The notes beneath the pieces were generated by a model. It saw only the letters and a program-made list of their open reading frames with translations, did no database searches and had not been told where the DNA came from. A program made the translations under genes and the position numbers. Positions 30,545 to 39,718 of a stretch of DNA of 64,000 bases are shown here, one piece after another. This DNA is from Bifidobacterium subtile (GTDB taxonomy: Bacteria; Actinomycetota; Actinomycetes; Actinomycetales; Bifidobacteriaceae), in contig NZ_JGZR01000016.1 of NCBI RefSeq assembly GCF_000741775.1, positions 248,193-312,192 on the forward strand, in the 5' to 3' direction. Within the stretch, counting starts at the first letter, position 1; every line of letters begins with the position of its first letter.

Positions 30545-31411
30545 CTACTCCATGTCGAGCGGAACCGGATGCTTTGGAGCGGGGAATGCGCGGCTGAGTT
30601 CAGCGAATTCCTCGGTCGTAAGCGGGTTCTCCGGCACGGCCGCATTGTCCAATGTATGCTCTCGACTGCCGCTGCGCGGAATCGCGATGACATTCGGCTG
30701 ATGCAGCACGAAGGCCAGCAGCACCTGCATCGGCGTGAATCCATGCGCATGCGCAACTTCGCGCACGATCTCGCTGCCGACCAGACCGCGTCGCAGACCC
30801 CCTGCCTGAGCGAGCGGGCAGTATGCCATTACCGGGATATGCCGTTTGGCGAGCCATGGCATCAGGTCCACTTCTATGCCGCGCGAACCCAGGTGATAGA
30901 GCACCTGATCCGCGCAGCAATCCGCGCCGCCGTCGAGCGTCAGCAGCTCGCGCATATCAGCCACATTGAAGTTCGAAACACCCCAACGGCGAATCAGTCC
31001 CTCGCTTGCAGCCTCCTGCATGCATGCCACCGTTTCGGCCAGAGGCACAGAACCGCGCCAGTGCAGCAGATACATATCAAGATAATCCGTGCCGAGCCTG
31101 TTCAGACTCGCTTCCAGACTCTCACGCAGATGGCCGCGCCCCGCGTTGTGCGGATACACTTTGGAAACCAAGTAAAGATCTTCGCGCCGATATCCTGCTA
31201 TGGCCTTGCCGACCAGTCGCTCAGCCTCGCCCTCGCCGTACATTTCCGCAGTGTCGATGAGCCGCATGCCCGCAGCTAAACCGGAGCGAAGCGCCTGAAT
31301 CTCCACGTCCCGCGGCCGTCGCCCCTCCCCCAGATACCAGGTTCCCATGCCGAGCCGCGGCATCACACCGCCGTCCGGCAATTCGACTTGGAGCTTGCTC
31401 GCATCGTCCAT
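30545..31411 (-). CDS. Aldo/keto reductase
   Basis: A 288-residue oxidoreductase: MPRLGMGTWYLGEG near the start, RLIDTAEMYGEGEAERLVGKAI (catalytic Asp and Tyr), LVSKVYPHN (Lys), YLLHWRGSVPL (His), WGVSNFNVADM and VIAIPRSGSREHTLDNAAV (cofactor 2'-phosphate loop). The tetrad is intact. I chose the ATG at 31411, preceded by GGAAGGA; the frame stays open 354 bases further upstream only because it crosses the family A repeat, which encodes a meaningless periodic peptide. Substrate is unknown. Confidence 0.9.
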   Translation of the reverse strand: MDDASKLQVELPDGGVMPRLGMGTWYLGEGRRPRDVEIQALRSGLAAGMRLIDTAEMYGEGEAERLVGKAIAGYRREDLYLVSKVYPHNAGRGHLRESLEASLNRLGTDYLDMYLLHWRGSVPLAETVACMQEAASEGLIRRWGVSNFNVADMRELLTLDGGADCCADQVLYHLGSRGIEVDLMPWLAKRHIPVMAYCPLAQAGGLRRGLVGSEIVREVAHAHGFTPMQVLLAFVLHQPNVIAIPRSGSREHTLDNAAVPENPLTTEEFAELSRAFPAPKHPVPLDME

Positions 31412-31487
31412 GGTGATTTCCTTCCCAAAGGATGTTGATGTAAATGTTCGCATAACCTGGTGCGTGATTTTCCGATTCACACATGTA

Positions 31488-31782
31488 TTTGCGTTATCTG
31501 TAGCGCTAATTCGGTCTCGCGGAGGTCTATCTGCATCATGTGAGGCGTTAATTCCTTGGCACCACGAGTAGCGCCGGCCGAAAATGGCGGTTCTGGGCCA
31601 TCTGATACTCGGGTCTCCTCGAGATAGCGCCTCACACAACGCAGATAGACCTGGGCAGCATCCCGATAGCGCCTCACACAACGCAGATAGACCTGGGCAG
31701 CATCCCGATAGCGCCTCACACAACGCAGATAGACCTGGGCAGCATCCCGATAGCGCCTCACACAACGCAGATACACCCTATT
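31488..31782. repeat. Family A inverted-repeat element with tandem arm copies
   Basis: This element fills most of the 424-bp gap between an aldo/keto reductase gene and the ribokinase gene. The left side carries GCGTTATCTG (31491) and GGTCTATCTG-N8-GAGGCGTTA (about 31524-31550). A core at 31563-31620 (on the minus strand CCGAGTAT, then AGAACCGCC, TTTTCGG and GCTACT) is followed by inverted copies of the left motif, GCGCCTCACACAACGCAGAT, amplified into 42-bp tandem units. The element at 59991-60204 has the same core in the opposite orientation. Confidence 0.75.
31623..31773. repeat. 42-bp tandem repeat, 3.6 copies
   Basis: Identical 42-bp units begin at 31623, 31665 and 31707; a fourth, partial copy starts at 31749 and diverges after GCAGATA. 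Each unit starts GATAGCGCCTCACACAACGC and ends GGGCAGCATCCC. They form one arm of the family A element. 42 is divisible by three, so one frame is open across them, but the peptide (CEALSGCCPGLSAL repeated) has no gene-like support. Confidence 0.95.
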
Positions 31783-31834
31783 ATCGGGAATAGCCATGAG
31801 ATTCCGGCGGCTTCAGGAGACCGAGACGGCCGTT

Positions 31835-32806
31835 TTACCTCTCGGCGAAACGCTCTTCGATCTGAGCGGCAGTGCCGTACGAGGCCTGTGCGCCAAGGCC
31901 GGTCGCGGCATAGGCGGAGACGTACGAGGCGAGTTGGGCGGCTTCGTGCAGCTCGAAACCGGAGGCGAGGCCCGCTAGAACCGTGCCCATGAAGGCGTCG
32001 CCGCAGCCGGTGGTATCCACGGGAGTGACGGCGACTGGCGCGATGGGAGTCACGCCAGCCGGCGCATCCAAGACCACCGAGCCATCGCCGCCAAGCGTCA
32101 CAATCGTCTGCTCGAAGCCAAGCTCGCGCAGCCGCCTCAACGCAGAGCGCCAGTCGAAGGTGCTCCAATCGTCATGCTCCGGCTCGGCGACGCCCAGCGT
32201 CTGCGCCAGCTCATGCTCATTGACCAGCAGGATGTCGCAGACTTCAATCAGCTCCTGCGGCAGAGCGGGAATGAACGGCGAGTTGTTGATCAGCACCTTC
32301 ACGCCGGCCTCGTGGCAGATCCTGGCGGCAGCGGCCACCGTTTCAATAGGGCTTTCCAAACACAGGCCCAGCACATTCGACGCAACAAGCCGCCCGCGCA
32401 TCGACTCAATGTATTCCACGCTGACCTGCGCATTCGATCCGGGCGAGTACACGATGGTGTTCTCGCCGCGGGCGTCCACTGTGATCACCGTGGTGCCGCT
32501 GGGACCGGAAACGCGCAGCACATTCGCCGTGTCAACGCCGGCCTCGCCAAGCTTGCCAAGCAGAAAATCAGCGTTGGCGTCGTCGCCGACCGCACCAAAT
32601 AACTGCACCATGGAGCCGATGCGCGCCGCCGCAGCCGCCTGATTGCCCGACTTGCCGCCGGGCAGGATCTGCAATGGGCCGCCGTTGATGGTTTCCCCTG
32701 GCTTCGGCAGCCGTTCGGTGGTGACCGTATAGTCGGCGTTCATCGAACCGACGACGGATACGATGCCGTGGATGCGGCTCAACGCAGTAAGGGTGGAATC
32801 GGCCAT
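31835..32806 (-). CDS. Ribokinase-type PfkB carbohydrate kinase
   Basis: A 323-residue PfkB-family kinase most like ribokinase: GSMNADYTVTTERLPKPGETI (substrate Asp), LPGGKSGNQAAAAARIG at 49-65, NNSPF and LLVNEHE, TLGGDGSVVLD, and the catalytic DTTGCGDAFMG at 264-274 with the base Asp. It should phosphorylate ribose at O5. I chose the ATG at 32806, preceded by AAAGGACA. It follows the MFS gene by 77 bp, and a nucleoside hydrolase gene heads the run, so ribose released from nucleosides is the likely substrate. Confidence 0.88.
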   Translation of the reverse strand: MADSTLTALSRIHGIVSVVGSMNADYTVTTERLPKPGETINGGPLQILPGGKSGNQAAAAARIGSMVQLFGAVGDDANADFLLGKLGEAGVDTANVLRVSGPSGTTVITVDARGENTIVYSPGSNAQVSVEYIESMRGRLVASNVLGLCLESPIETVAAAARICHEAGVKVLINNSPFIPALPQELIEVCDILLVNEHELAQTLGVAEPEHDDWSTFDWRSALRRLRELGFEQTIVTLGGDGSVVLDAPAGVTPIAPVAVTPVDTTGCGDAFMGTVLAGLASGFELHEAAQLASYVSAYAATGLGAQASYGTAAQIEERFAER

Positions 32807-32883
32807 GGTGAATGTCCTTTCGTATACGCGCATGTACGGTGTTCATGCACAGCGTGCAGTGCAACGCTCATGTCGATGCGGCA

Positions 32884-34299
32884 TTATTCCACGACGCTGT
32901 ATATCTTCTTGCGGAAAATCAGATAGACCACGACGCCAAGCGCGAGCACGCCGCCGCCCATAAGCAGCAGGTTCGAATAGCTGGCCGCCGCGCCGGTTGC
33001 GCCGACGAGGCTGCCGCCCGATAACGCCTTGGCTCCCATCAGGCCGCCGAAGATCGCGATGCCGATGGAGCCGGTGACGTTCATGACCAGATCGTTGATG
33101 CCCACACCTCGGCCGGATTCGGATTTCGACAGCGTGCCAAGCACCGAGGCGATCAGCGGCGAGTACATGAGACCGGCCCCGGCGTAGAACACGCACGCCA
33201 TCAGGGTCAGCACCAGGAATCCGGAGTAAATGAGCAGCGCAGAGCCGACGAAGCCAATGATCATGAGACAGCCAGCCGTGATGATGGCGGTCTGACGACC
33301 GATCCTGCCGACAATCGCCCCGGACGAAGTGCCCACGACCGTCGCCACGACGAAGGACCATACGATGTACGCGGACACCTGCCCGGTGCTCATGCCGTAT
33401 ACGTCATGGCCGATGGCGTTGAAGAACGGCGAAATGCAGTAGTTTACGAAATAGAACAGCGCGATCAGGGAGATAGCCATGATCCACCGCACGTTGCGGA
33501 AGAACGCCGGAGTGACGAAAGGCGCCTTTGCCTTGCTGATGTATACGGCGAAGCCGACGAACAGCACGATGGAGATCAGCAGCAGCCACCAGTTCATGTA
33601 GGAGAAGAACAGGGTCAGGAAGCTGTCGCCAGACCGAAGACCGTGAAGCCAAGAACATCGACTTTTTTTGCCGTTGCCGTTCTTCGCCGGCAGGTTCTTC
33701 AGCAACAGCGGCAGGAAGAAAATCGTTACCGAAGGAATGAGGAACAGGAACTGCCAGCTGAGCGAACTGAGCAGGCCCGCAGCAAACACGCCGATGGCTG
33801 CGGACAGCTGGTACCCTGCAGTGAACAGACCGAAGAAGATCACCTTGAGTGAGTTTCTGAGGTATTTAGTGGCCACGACCAGATAGGCCGAGCCAGCCAC
33901 CTGCTCACCAGCGGTCTGCAGCACGCGTGCGGTGATCACGGTCCACAGATGCGGCTGGAAGAAGTAGTTGGCGATGAACCCGAACAACGAGCCGATCAGC
34001 AACGTCACCAGTCCGACCGTCACCAGTTTGCGCAGCGACACGAAATCGCCCAAAGAACCGTAGATGAAGCATACGATGCCCAGCACGATGCTGGGCAGGG
34101 CGGTGATCAGGGAAGCCTGACCAGGCGCGCCCACGTCAGCGCCGACCTGCTGAAACACCAAGTTGAAGCCCTGCAAGCACAAAGTGCCCAAGATGAAGAT
34201 GATCAATAGCGGAATGAGCGCACCGACAGCCATCTTGTTGGTCGCCTCATCCACATCGTCCGCAGCCGGCGTGCCGACCGTTGTCGCGGTATCTGTCAT
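32884..34299 (-). CDS. MFS transporter, probable nucleoside uptake, with a compensated frameshift
   Basis: A 471-residue major facilitator protein with 12-14 helices, of the DHA2-like layout (GSLGDFVSLRKLVTVGLVTLLIGSLFGFIA, ITARVLQTAGEQVAGSAYLVVATKYL, VGRIGRQTAIITAG). It lies between the genes for nucleoside hydrolase and ribokinase, so nucleoside or ribose import is the best guess. Residues 213-226 (SRCSWLHGLRSGDS) break a hydrophobic region. Removing one A from a seven-A run (plus-strand T-run 33663-33669) and restoring one base near 33622 would give VDVLGFTVFGLATGF, a normal helix. The start has no strong ribosome binding site. Confidence 0.82.
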   Translation of the reverse strand: MTDTATTVGTPAADDVDEATNKMAVGALIPLLIIFILGTLCLQGFNLVFQQVGADVGAPGQASLITALPSIVLGIVCFIYGSLGDFVSLRKLVTVGLVTLLIGSLFGFIANYFFQPHLWTVITARVLQTAGEQVAGSAYLVVATKYLRNSLKVIFFGLFTAGYQLSAAIGVFAAGLLSSLSWQFLFLIPSVTIFFLPLLLKNLPAKNGNGKKSRCSWLHGLRSGDSFLTLFFSYMNWWLLLISIVLFVGFAVYISKAKAPFVTPAFFRNVRWIMAISLIALFYFVNYCISPFFNAIGHDVYGMSTGQVSAYIVWSFVVATVVGTSSGAIVGRIGRQTAIITAGCLMIIGFVGSALLIYSGFLVLTLMACVFYAGAGLMYSPLIASVLGTLSKSESGRGVGINDLVMNVTGSIGIAIFGGLMGAKALSGGSLVGATGAAASYSNLLLMGGGVLALGVVVYLIFRKKIYSVVE

Positions 34300-34424
34300 G
34301 ATGATATTCCTTTGGTGTCATGCCGATTCATAATTTCAATGCCTGTTGCCTTACAACGCATGCGCTCTTTGCTATCCCATAGGCTGCGTTGCCGCCCATG
34401 CAGCTGTGCAGTGCCTGCGTGCTA

Positions 34425-35381
34425 CTAGTCAGCCTGCTGAGCAAGCGCGGTGATCCGCGTCATGAGCTCGTTGAGGAAGCGCTCGACATCGACGCCAACC
34501 GCCACGTTCGCGGTCTTGACGGAATCGCTCAGCCGATCATTGTCACCGATGGTGCGCCCGCGCGTAGGGCCTTCCACATCTACCTTCATGTTGATCGGCA
34601 GCGTGGTCACCAATGTCGGGTCGACAGCCACGCCAACCGCCAGCGGGTCGTGCAGACCGCAGCCGCCCCGAAGAGGATCAGTGGTTTCATACGCCTTGAT
34701 ATAGTAGTCGGTCATATCGGCGAGGAACGCGCCGGCCTTGGTGCCCAAGTCACGCCAGCGCTGAGTATCCTTGTACGCCAGCAGCGTCTGCAGCGTCACA
34801 TCAAGGCCGATCATGGTCGTCTGTGCACCGGAGCGGAACAGGTAGTCTGCGGCCTCTGGATCTTGGGAGATGTTGGCTTCGGTCCACGCATTCACATTGC
34901 CGCATATGGTCAGCGCACCGCCCATGAGCACGATGCCGCCGAGCTGGTCTTTGATTTCCGGCGCCTTGCGCAGCGCCGCCGCGATATTGGTCATCGGGCC
35001 GGTCGGCACGTAGATGAGGTCCTTGCCATAGGTTTTGGCTGCGTCGATAATGAAATCGACAGCCGGCTCCGTTTCCGGTTCACGCTTGGAATCCGGAATC
35101 GTCACTTCGCCGATGCCGTTCTGACCATGGATGAAGGCGGAGACCTCGCCCACTGCAAAGGAATCCTTGGTGCTGGCGTGCGGCAGACCCTGGTAGACCT
35201 TGACTTCCGGGTGGCCCAGCAGGTCGGTGATGGCGAGCGAATTGCGCACGCCCTGCTCCACCTGGACGTTGCCGTAGGTGCCGGTGATGCCGATCAATTC
35301 AACTTCCGGGCTACCTAATGCGTAGGATATCGCAAGCGCATCATCCACTCCGGTATCAAGATCGAGGATAAGTTTCTTCAT
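34425..35381 (-). CDS. Inosine-uridine preferring nucleoside hydrolase
   Basis: A 318-residue nucleoside N-ribohydrolase. The calcium-binding N-terminus reads DLDTGVDDALAIS (D7, D9, D13, D14); Thr10 replaces the usual Pro. VPTGPMTNIAAALRKAPEI, IVLMGGALTICGNVNAWTEANISQDPEAADYLFRSG and the late GLHDPLAVGVAVDP (Asp ligand) follow the family. It splits purine or pyrimidine ribonucleosides into base and ribose. It is first in an operon with the MFS transporter and ribokinase genes. Confidence 0.92.
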   Translation of the reverse strand: MKKLILDLDTGVDDALAISYALGSPEVELIGITGTYGNVQVEQGVRNSLAITDLLGHPEVKVYQGLPHASTKDSFAVGEVSAFIHGQNGIGEVTIPDSKREPETEPAVDFIIDAAKTYGKDLIYVPTGPMTNIAAALRKAPEIKDQLGGIVLMGGALTICGNVNAWTEANISQDPEAADYLFRSGAQTTMIGLDVTLQTLLAYKDTQRWRDLGTKAGAFLADMTDYYIKAYETTDPLRGGCGLHDPLAVGVAVDPTLVTTLPINMKVDVEGPTRGRTIGDNDRLSDSVKTANVAVGVDVERFLNELMTRITALAQQAD

Positions 35382-35524
35382 GTTGCCTGGTCTCCCTCTG
35401 TGTCACGAGCGCCTGTTACCCACCACATTGACGCCCCGCCATTGGTGCTCACCAGAAATTCTAGTCTAACTTGCGCTCTCAAAGATAAAACACACCCGAA
35501 CCCAAGATGAACAATAAGCACGCG

Positions 35525-35710
35525 GAGCCGTAAAGCGGACAACGCAGTGCTGAGCCGTTAAGCGGACAATCCGGTGGATTGTCCGTAGGCGAGGTGAGCG
35601 ACCGCTAAGGTCGCGAAGGACGGTGCCAACGGCACCGTCGGTCCGTAGGCAACGCCGAGGACCCACTAAGGGTCCGAGGAAAAGGAAAACGCTTGCCAAC
35701 GGCAAGTCCT
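35525..35710. repeat. Family B multi-hairpin repeat, copy at 35.5 kb
   Basis: A partial unit GAGCCGTAAAGCGGAC (35525-35540) precedes a full one starting GAGCCGTTAAGCGGAC at 35552. Successive hairpins are GGACAATCC/GGATTGTCC (35564-35584), GCGACC/GGTCGC around GCTAA (35598-35614), ACGGTGCC/GGCACCGT (35620-35638), GGACCC/GGGTCC (35659-35675) and a last pair CTTGCC/GGCAAG. Linkers GTAGGCGAGGTGAG and GAAGG recur in the other copies. It occupies the gap between nucleoside hydrolase and the ABC exporter and contains no gene. Confidence 0.8.
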
Positions 35711-35717
35711 TATCCCC

Positions 35718-37739
35718 CTACTCCAACTCCACCGCGCCCGTATAAAGCTGATAATATTCTCCCTTCTTCGCAATCAGCTCCTCGTGCGAGCCGCGCTCGA
35801 TGATGCGGCCGTGGTCGAGCACCATGATCACGTCGGAGTTGCGCACAGTGGAGAGCCGGTGCGCGATGACGAACACCGTACGGCCTTTCATAAGCGCATC
35901 CATGCCGGCCTGCACCACTTCCTCGGTGCGGGTGTCGATGGAGGACGTGGCCTCGTCCAGGATCATGGCCGGCGGATCGGCGGCGGCCGCACGGGCGATG
36001 GAGATCAGCTGGCGCTGGCCTTGGGACAACCCGCTGCCATCGCCTTCGAGCACGGTCTGATAGCCGTTGGGCAGCATGCGGATGAAGCCGTCCGCATTGG
36101 TGAGTTTCGCGGCCTCGATGCATTCCTCGTCGCTCGCGTCGAGGCGTCCGTAGCGGATGTTGTCCATCACCGTGCCGGTGAACAGGTTCACGTCCTGCAG
36201 CACGATGCCGAGCGAGCGTCGCAGATCGGGCTTCTGAATGTTCCTCACATCGATGCCGTCATACAGGATCTGACCTTGCTGGATGTCATAGAACCTGTTG
36301 ATCAGATTCGTGACGGTCGTTTTTCCCGCGCCGGTCGCGCCGACCAGCGCGATCTTCTGACCGGGCTCGGCGAACCATGTGATGTCGTGGAGCACCGGCT
36401 TGTCTGGGTCATAGCCGAAAGTCACATCGGTGAAGCGCACGTCGCCGCGCAGCAGCGTATACCGGCCGTCCGGCGAAGTGATGGCGCTTTCCTTGGCTTT
36501 CAGCGCCACCTCGCGAGCCGAGCCTTGCAGTTTCTCCGCTGCCGCCAGCGAGCGCGTCCCATCGTCGCCGGCTTCGCGCTTCCACGCCCAGCTGCCGGTC
36601 TCGTGGTCGACTTCGGTGAAGGAGCGGCCATCCTCGCCGATTTCGACGTTGACCAGTTGCACGGAGCCGTCGTCGCTTTCGATCGGCTCGTCCATCAGCG
36701 TAAAGATGCGCGAAGCGCCTGCGAGCGCCATCATCACCATATTGAACTGCATGGAGACTTGGCCGATCGGGTTGATGAAGGCCCTCGACAGCGTGAGCAC
36801 TGAAATGATGGTACCTAGCGTGAACTCGCTGAAGCCGGTGAGTCCCAGGTTCGGCCAGCCTGCGATAGCCGTGATGCCGCCGACGATCGCCAGCAATACG
36901 TAAAGCAGATAACCCATGTTGCCGATGATCGGCATGAGGATGTTGCCGTAGGTATTGGCCGCGGCGGATGCATCGAACAGCTCTTTGTTCTTTTCGTTGA
37001 ACGTCTCGGCGGTGGAACGCTCATGGTTGAACACCTTGATGACCTTAAGCCCGTTCACGGACTCCTCGACGAAGCCGTTGACCGCGCCCAGCGAACGCTG
37101 CTGGCGCACGAAATACAGCCCGCTTCGGCCGACCAGCACGCGAACCACTACGATCAGCACCGCAGTGAACGCGATGGTGAACACGGTGAAGGGCACTGAC
37201 AGCCACAGCATGGCGATCAGCGCAGCCAACGCGGAGACCGAGGAAGCGAACATCTGCGGGAAGGATTGCGAGATCGCCTGGCGCAGGGTGTCGGTGTCGT
37301 TGGTGTAGCGGCTCATGGTGTCGCCGTGCTCATGCGTATCGAAGTAGCGGATCGGCAGCTGCTGCTGGTGCGCGAACATCTGGTCGCGGATGGTTTTGAG
37401 CGTGCCCTGCTCGACCTTGACGATCAGCCAGCTCCACAGCCAAGTGCTGAATGTGCCGATGGCATAGAGTATCGCCATCAATGTCAGCGCACGAATCAGC
37501 GGCCCCCAATCCGGGTTGACTTCGCCGACCAAAGGAAGGATGTACAAGTCGATCAGCGACTGCAGGAACAGGGCGGATCCTGCCTGGGCCGCGGAGCCGA
37601 TGAGGATGCACGCCACGATGGCGATTACACGCCAACGGTAATGGAAAATGTAGCCGAAGATACGCTTGATGGTCTTCATATCTGCACGGCGCAAGGCCGG
37701 CTTGCGGTTCCGGCTCTTGGATGCGGCTGATTCGCTCAT
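35718..37739 (-). CDS. ABC exporter half-transporter, consensus ATP site
   Basis: A 673-residue permease-ATPase fusion with six membrane helices in the first 330 residues and a C-terminal ATP-binding domain. Walker A is GATGAGKTTV, the signature is LSQGQRQL, and Walker B is PPAMILDEATSSIDTRTE with the catalytic Glu present. A 60-residue linker between the two parts is longer than usual. It overlaps the stop/start of the preceding half-transporter gene by four bases (ATGA), so the two form a heterodimer of the LmrCD/BmrCD kind. Such pumps export drugs, lipids or peptides; the substrate is unknown. Confidence 0.92.
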   Translation of the reverse strand: MSESAASKSRNRKPALRRADMKTIKRIFGYIFHYRWRVIAIVACILIGSAAQAGSALFLQSLIDLYILPLVGEVNPDWGPLIRALTLMAILYAIGTFSTWLWSWLIVKVEQGTLKTIRDQMFAHQQQLPIRYFDTHEHGDTMSRYTNDTDTLRQAISQSFPQMFASSVSALAALIAMLWLSVPFTVFTIAFTAVLIVVVRVLVGRSGLYFVRQQRSLGAVNGFVEESVNGLKVIKVFNHERSTAETFNEKNKELFDASAAANTYGNILMPIIGNMGYLLYVLLAIVGGITAIAGWPNLGLTGFSEFTLGTIISVLTLSRAFINPIGQVSMQFNMVMMALAGASRIFTLMDEPIESDDGSVQLVNVEIGEDGRSFTEVDHETGSWAWKREAGDDGTRSLAAAEKLQGSAREVALKAKESAITSPDGRYTLLRGDVRFTDVTFGYDPDKPVLHDITWFAEPGQKIALVGATGAGKTTVTNLINRFYDIQQGQILYDGIDVRNIQKPDLRRSLGIVLQDVNLFTGTVMDNIRYGRLDASDEECIEAAKLTNADGFIRMLPNGYQTVLEGDGSGLSQGQRQLISIARAAAADPPAMILDEATSSIDTRTEEVVQAGMDALMKGRTVFVIAHRLSTVRNSDVIMVLDHGRIIERGSHEELIAKKGEYYQLYTGAVELE

Positions 37740-39718
37740 CGTGCACCTCCTTCCTTGGCGGCGGGTTGCCCGGTGGTTGATTCTACGGTGGCGAATTGAT
37801 TAATGGTCGGCACTTGGAGAGTCGGCACCTGAATGCCCGGCTGCGCGATAGCCGATTCCTGGTCCGCCTCTTCGGCAGGATCATCGGATTCGGCAGCGCG
37901 GTTCCTGGTCTGCGATTCGTAGATGGAGCGGTATTCCTCGCAGCTTTCGAGCAGCTCGTCATGCGTGCCCGTGGCGAGAATCTCGCCGTCTTCGAGCACT
38001 ACGATCAGATCGGACTCCTGCACGGAAGCCACGCGCTGGGCAATGATGATCTTCGTGGTGTCGGGGATTTCGCTGTGCATGGCCTTGCGAATCAGCTGGT
38101 CCGTCTTGGTGTCCACCGCACTGGTGGAATCGTCGAGAATCAGAATCTTCGGACGCTTGAGCAGCGCCCTGGCGATGCACAGCCGCTGCCGCTGACCGCC
38201 GGAGACATTCGAACCGCCCTGCTCGATGTACGTGTCGTACTTGTCCGGGAATTCGTTGATGAACCCATCGGCCTGCGCGAGCTGGCAGGCGTGAATCAGC
38301 TCCTCGTCAGTGGCGTTGGGATTGCCCCAGCGCAGGTTCTGGGCGATGGTCCCGCTGAACAACACGTTCTTCTGCAACACCATGGCCACCTGGTCGCGCA
38401 GCGCCTCCAGCGAGTATTCGCGCACATCGCGCCCGCCGACCTTCAGCGAGCCGCCGGTCACGTCGTACAGCCGTGGAATCAGCTGTACGAGGCTCGACTT
38501 CGATGACCCCGTGCCGCCGACGATGCCGACTGTTTGCCCGGAGGCGATCGTGAGGCTGATGTCATTGAGCACCGGCTTCTCGGAAACGCTGGAATACCGG
38601 AACATCACGTGGTCGAAGTCGATCGAACCGTCGGCGACGGCGCCCACTGGCTGCCCAGGGTCGCGCACCGTGCTCTCCTCGTTGATGACCTCGCTGATGC
38701 GCTCTGCGGAGGCCTGGGAGATGATGACCATGACGAACACCATCGTGAGCATCATGATCGACATGAGAATCTGCATCGCGTAGGTCACCAGCGCGGTGAG
38801 ATCGCCCGTGGTCAGGCCGAGCGCGGCGTTGTTTCCCGAGGCCACGATCTGCTGCGCGCCGATCCATGAGATGAGAATCATGAGCACATACATGCACAGC
38901 TGCATGGCGGGCATGCTGAAGCTCAGGATCTTCTCCGCCAAGTTGAAGTCCTTGAAGATCAGCTGCGAGATCCTGCCGAACTTGCCCATTTCGTGGCTTT
39001 CGCGGTTGTACGACTTGACCACGCGGATGCCTTGGATGTTCTCGTCGACCACATTGTTCAGCCGGTCGTAAGTGTGAAACACCCGCTCGAAGATCGGATG
39101 GACCACGAATACCAGACCGATGGCCACCACTGCGAGAATCGGTATGGTGGCGAGGAACACCAGCGAGACTTCGGTGCTGATGCGAAAAGTGAAAATCCAA
39201 GAGACGACGATCATCACCGGTGCGCGTACGCCCAGCCGGACCACCATCTGATAGGCGTTCTGCAGATTCGTCACGTCAGTGGTGAGCCGGGTGATGATCG
39301 AGCCGGTCGAGAAGCGGTCGATGTTGCTGAAGCTGAAGGACTGCACTTTTTCGAACAGATCCGCCCGGATGTTCTTCGCGAACCCTGCCGAGGCGATCGC
39401 CGCGTATCTGCCGGACATATACCCTGAGATCAGCGACACCGCGGAACATGCCAGGAGGATCAGGCCGAAACGCCAGATGGTAGGCATGGAGCCGGCGGTG
39501 ATGCCTTCGTCAATGAGCAGCGCCATCAAGGAAGGGATGAGAATCTCCAACGCGCCTTCGACGACTACGAACATCGGCCCGAGCAGGCTGGCTTTGCGAT
39601 ATTCGCGCAAGCTGCCGAGCAAAGTGCGAATCAGATGTCGCGGACGCTGCGACCGCTGCTGGACTCGTTCCAACTCCTGAACTTGCTGCGTTTGCCCCGC
39701 CGTCACCGTCTGTGCCAC
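37736..39718 (-). CDS. ABC exporter half-transporter, degenerate ATP site
   Basis: A 660-residue partner of the downstream half-transporter. Six helices span residues 40-335. Walker A is GGTGSSKS at 401-408, with Ser in place of the usual Gly before Lys; the signature NVSGGQRQRLCIARALLKRP is normal, but Walker B ends LILDDSTSAVD, so the catalytic Glu is Asp. This is the pattern of heterodimeric exporters in which one of two ATP sites is non-canonical. The C-terminal 60 residues after IYESQTRN are Ala/Glu/Gln-rich. It is the first gene of the pair; no regulator gene is evident upstream. Confidence 0.92.
   Translation of the reverse strand: MAQTVTAGQTQQVQELERVQQRSQRPRHLIRTLLGSLREYRKASLLGPMFVVVEGALEILIPSLMALLIDEGITAGSMPTIWRFGLILLACSAVSLISGYMSGRYAAIASAGFAKNIRADLFEKVQSFSFSNIDRFSTGSIITRLTTDVTNLQNAYQMVVRLGVRAPVMIVVSWIFTFRISTEVSLVFLATIPILAVVAIGLVFVVHPIFERVFHTYDRLNNVVDENIQGIRVVKSYNRESHEMGKFGRISQLIFKDFNLAEKILSFSMPAMQLCMYVLMILISWIGAQQIVASGNNAALGLTTGDLTALVTYAMQILMSIMMLTMVFVMVIISQASAERISEVINEESTVRDPGQPVGAVADGSIDFDHVMFRYSSVSEKPVLNDISLTIASGQTVGIVGGTGSSKSSLVQLIPRLYDVTGGSLKVGGRDVREYSLEALRDQVAMVLQKNVLFSGTIAQNLRWGNPNATDEELIHACQLAQADGFINEFPDKYDTYIEQGGSNVSGGQRQRLCIARALLKRPKILILDDSTSAVDTKTDQLIRKAMHSEIPDTTKIIIAQRVASVQESDLIVVLEDGEILATGTHDELLESCEEYRSIYESQTRNRAAESDDPAEEADQESAIAQPGIQVPTLQVPTINQFATVESTTGQPAAKEGGAR

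Noticed and set aside
31412..31765. Upstream extension of the aldo/keto reductase with CEALSGCCPGLSAL repeats
   Set aside because: It is the family A tandem repeat read in frame; the proper start at 31411 has a ribosome binding site.
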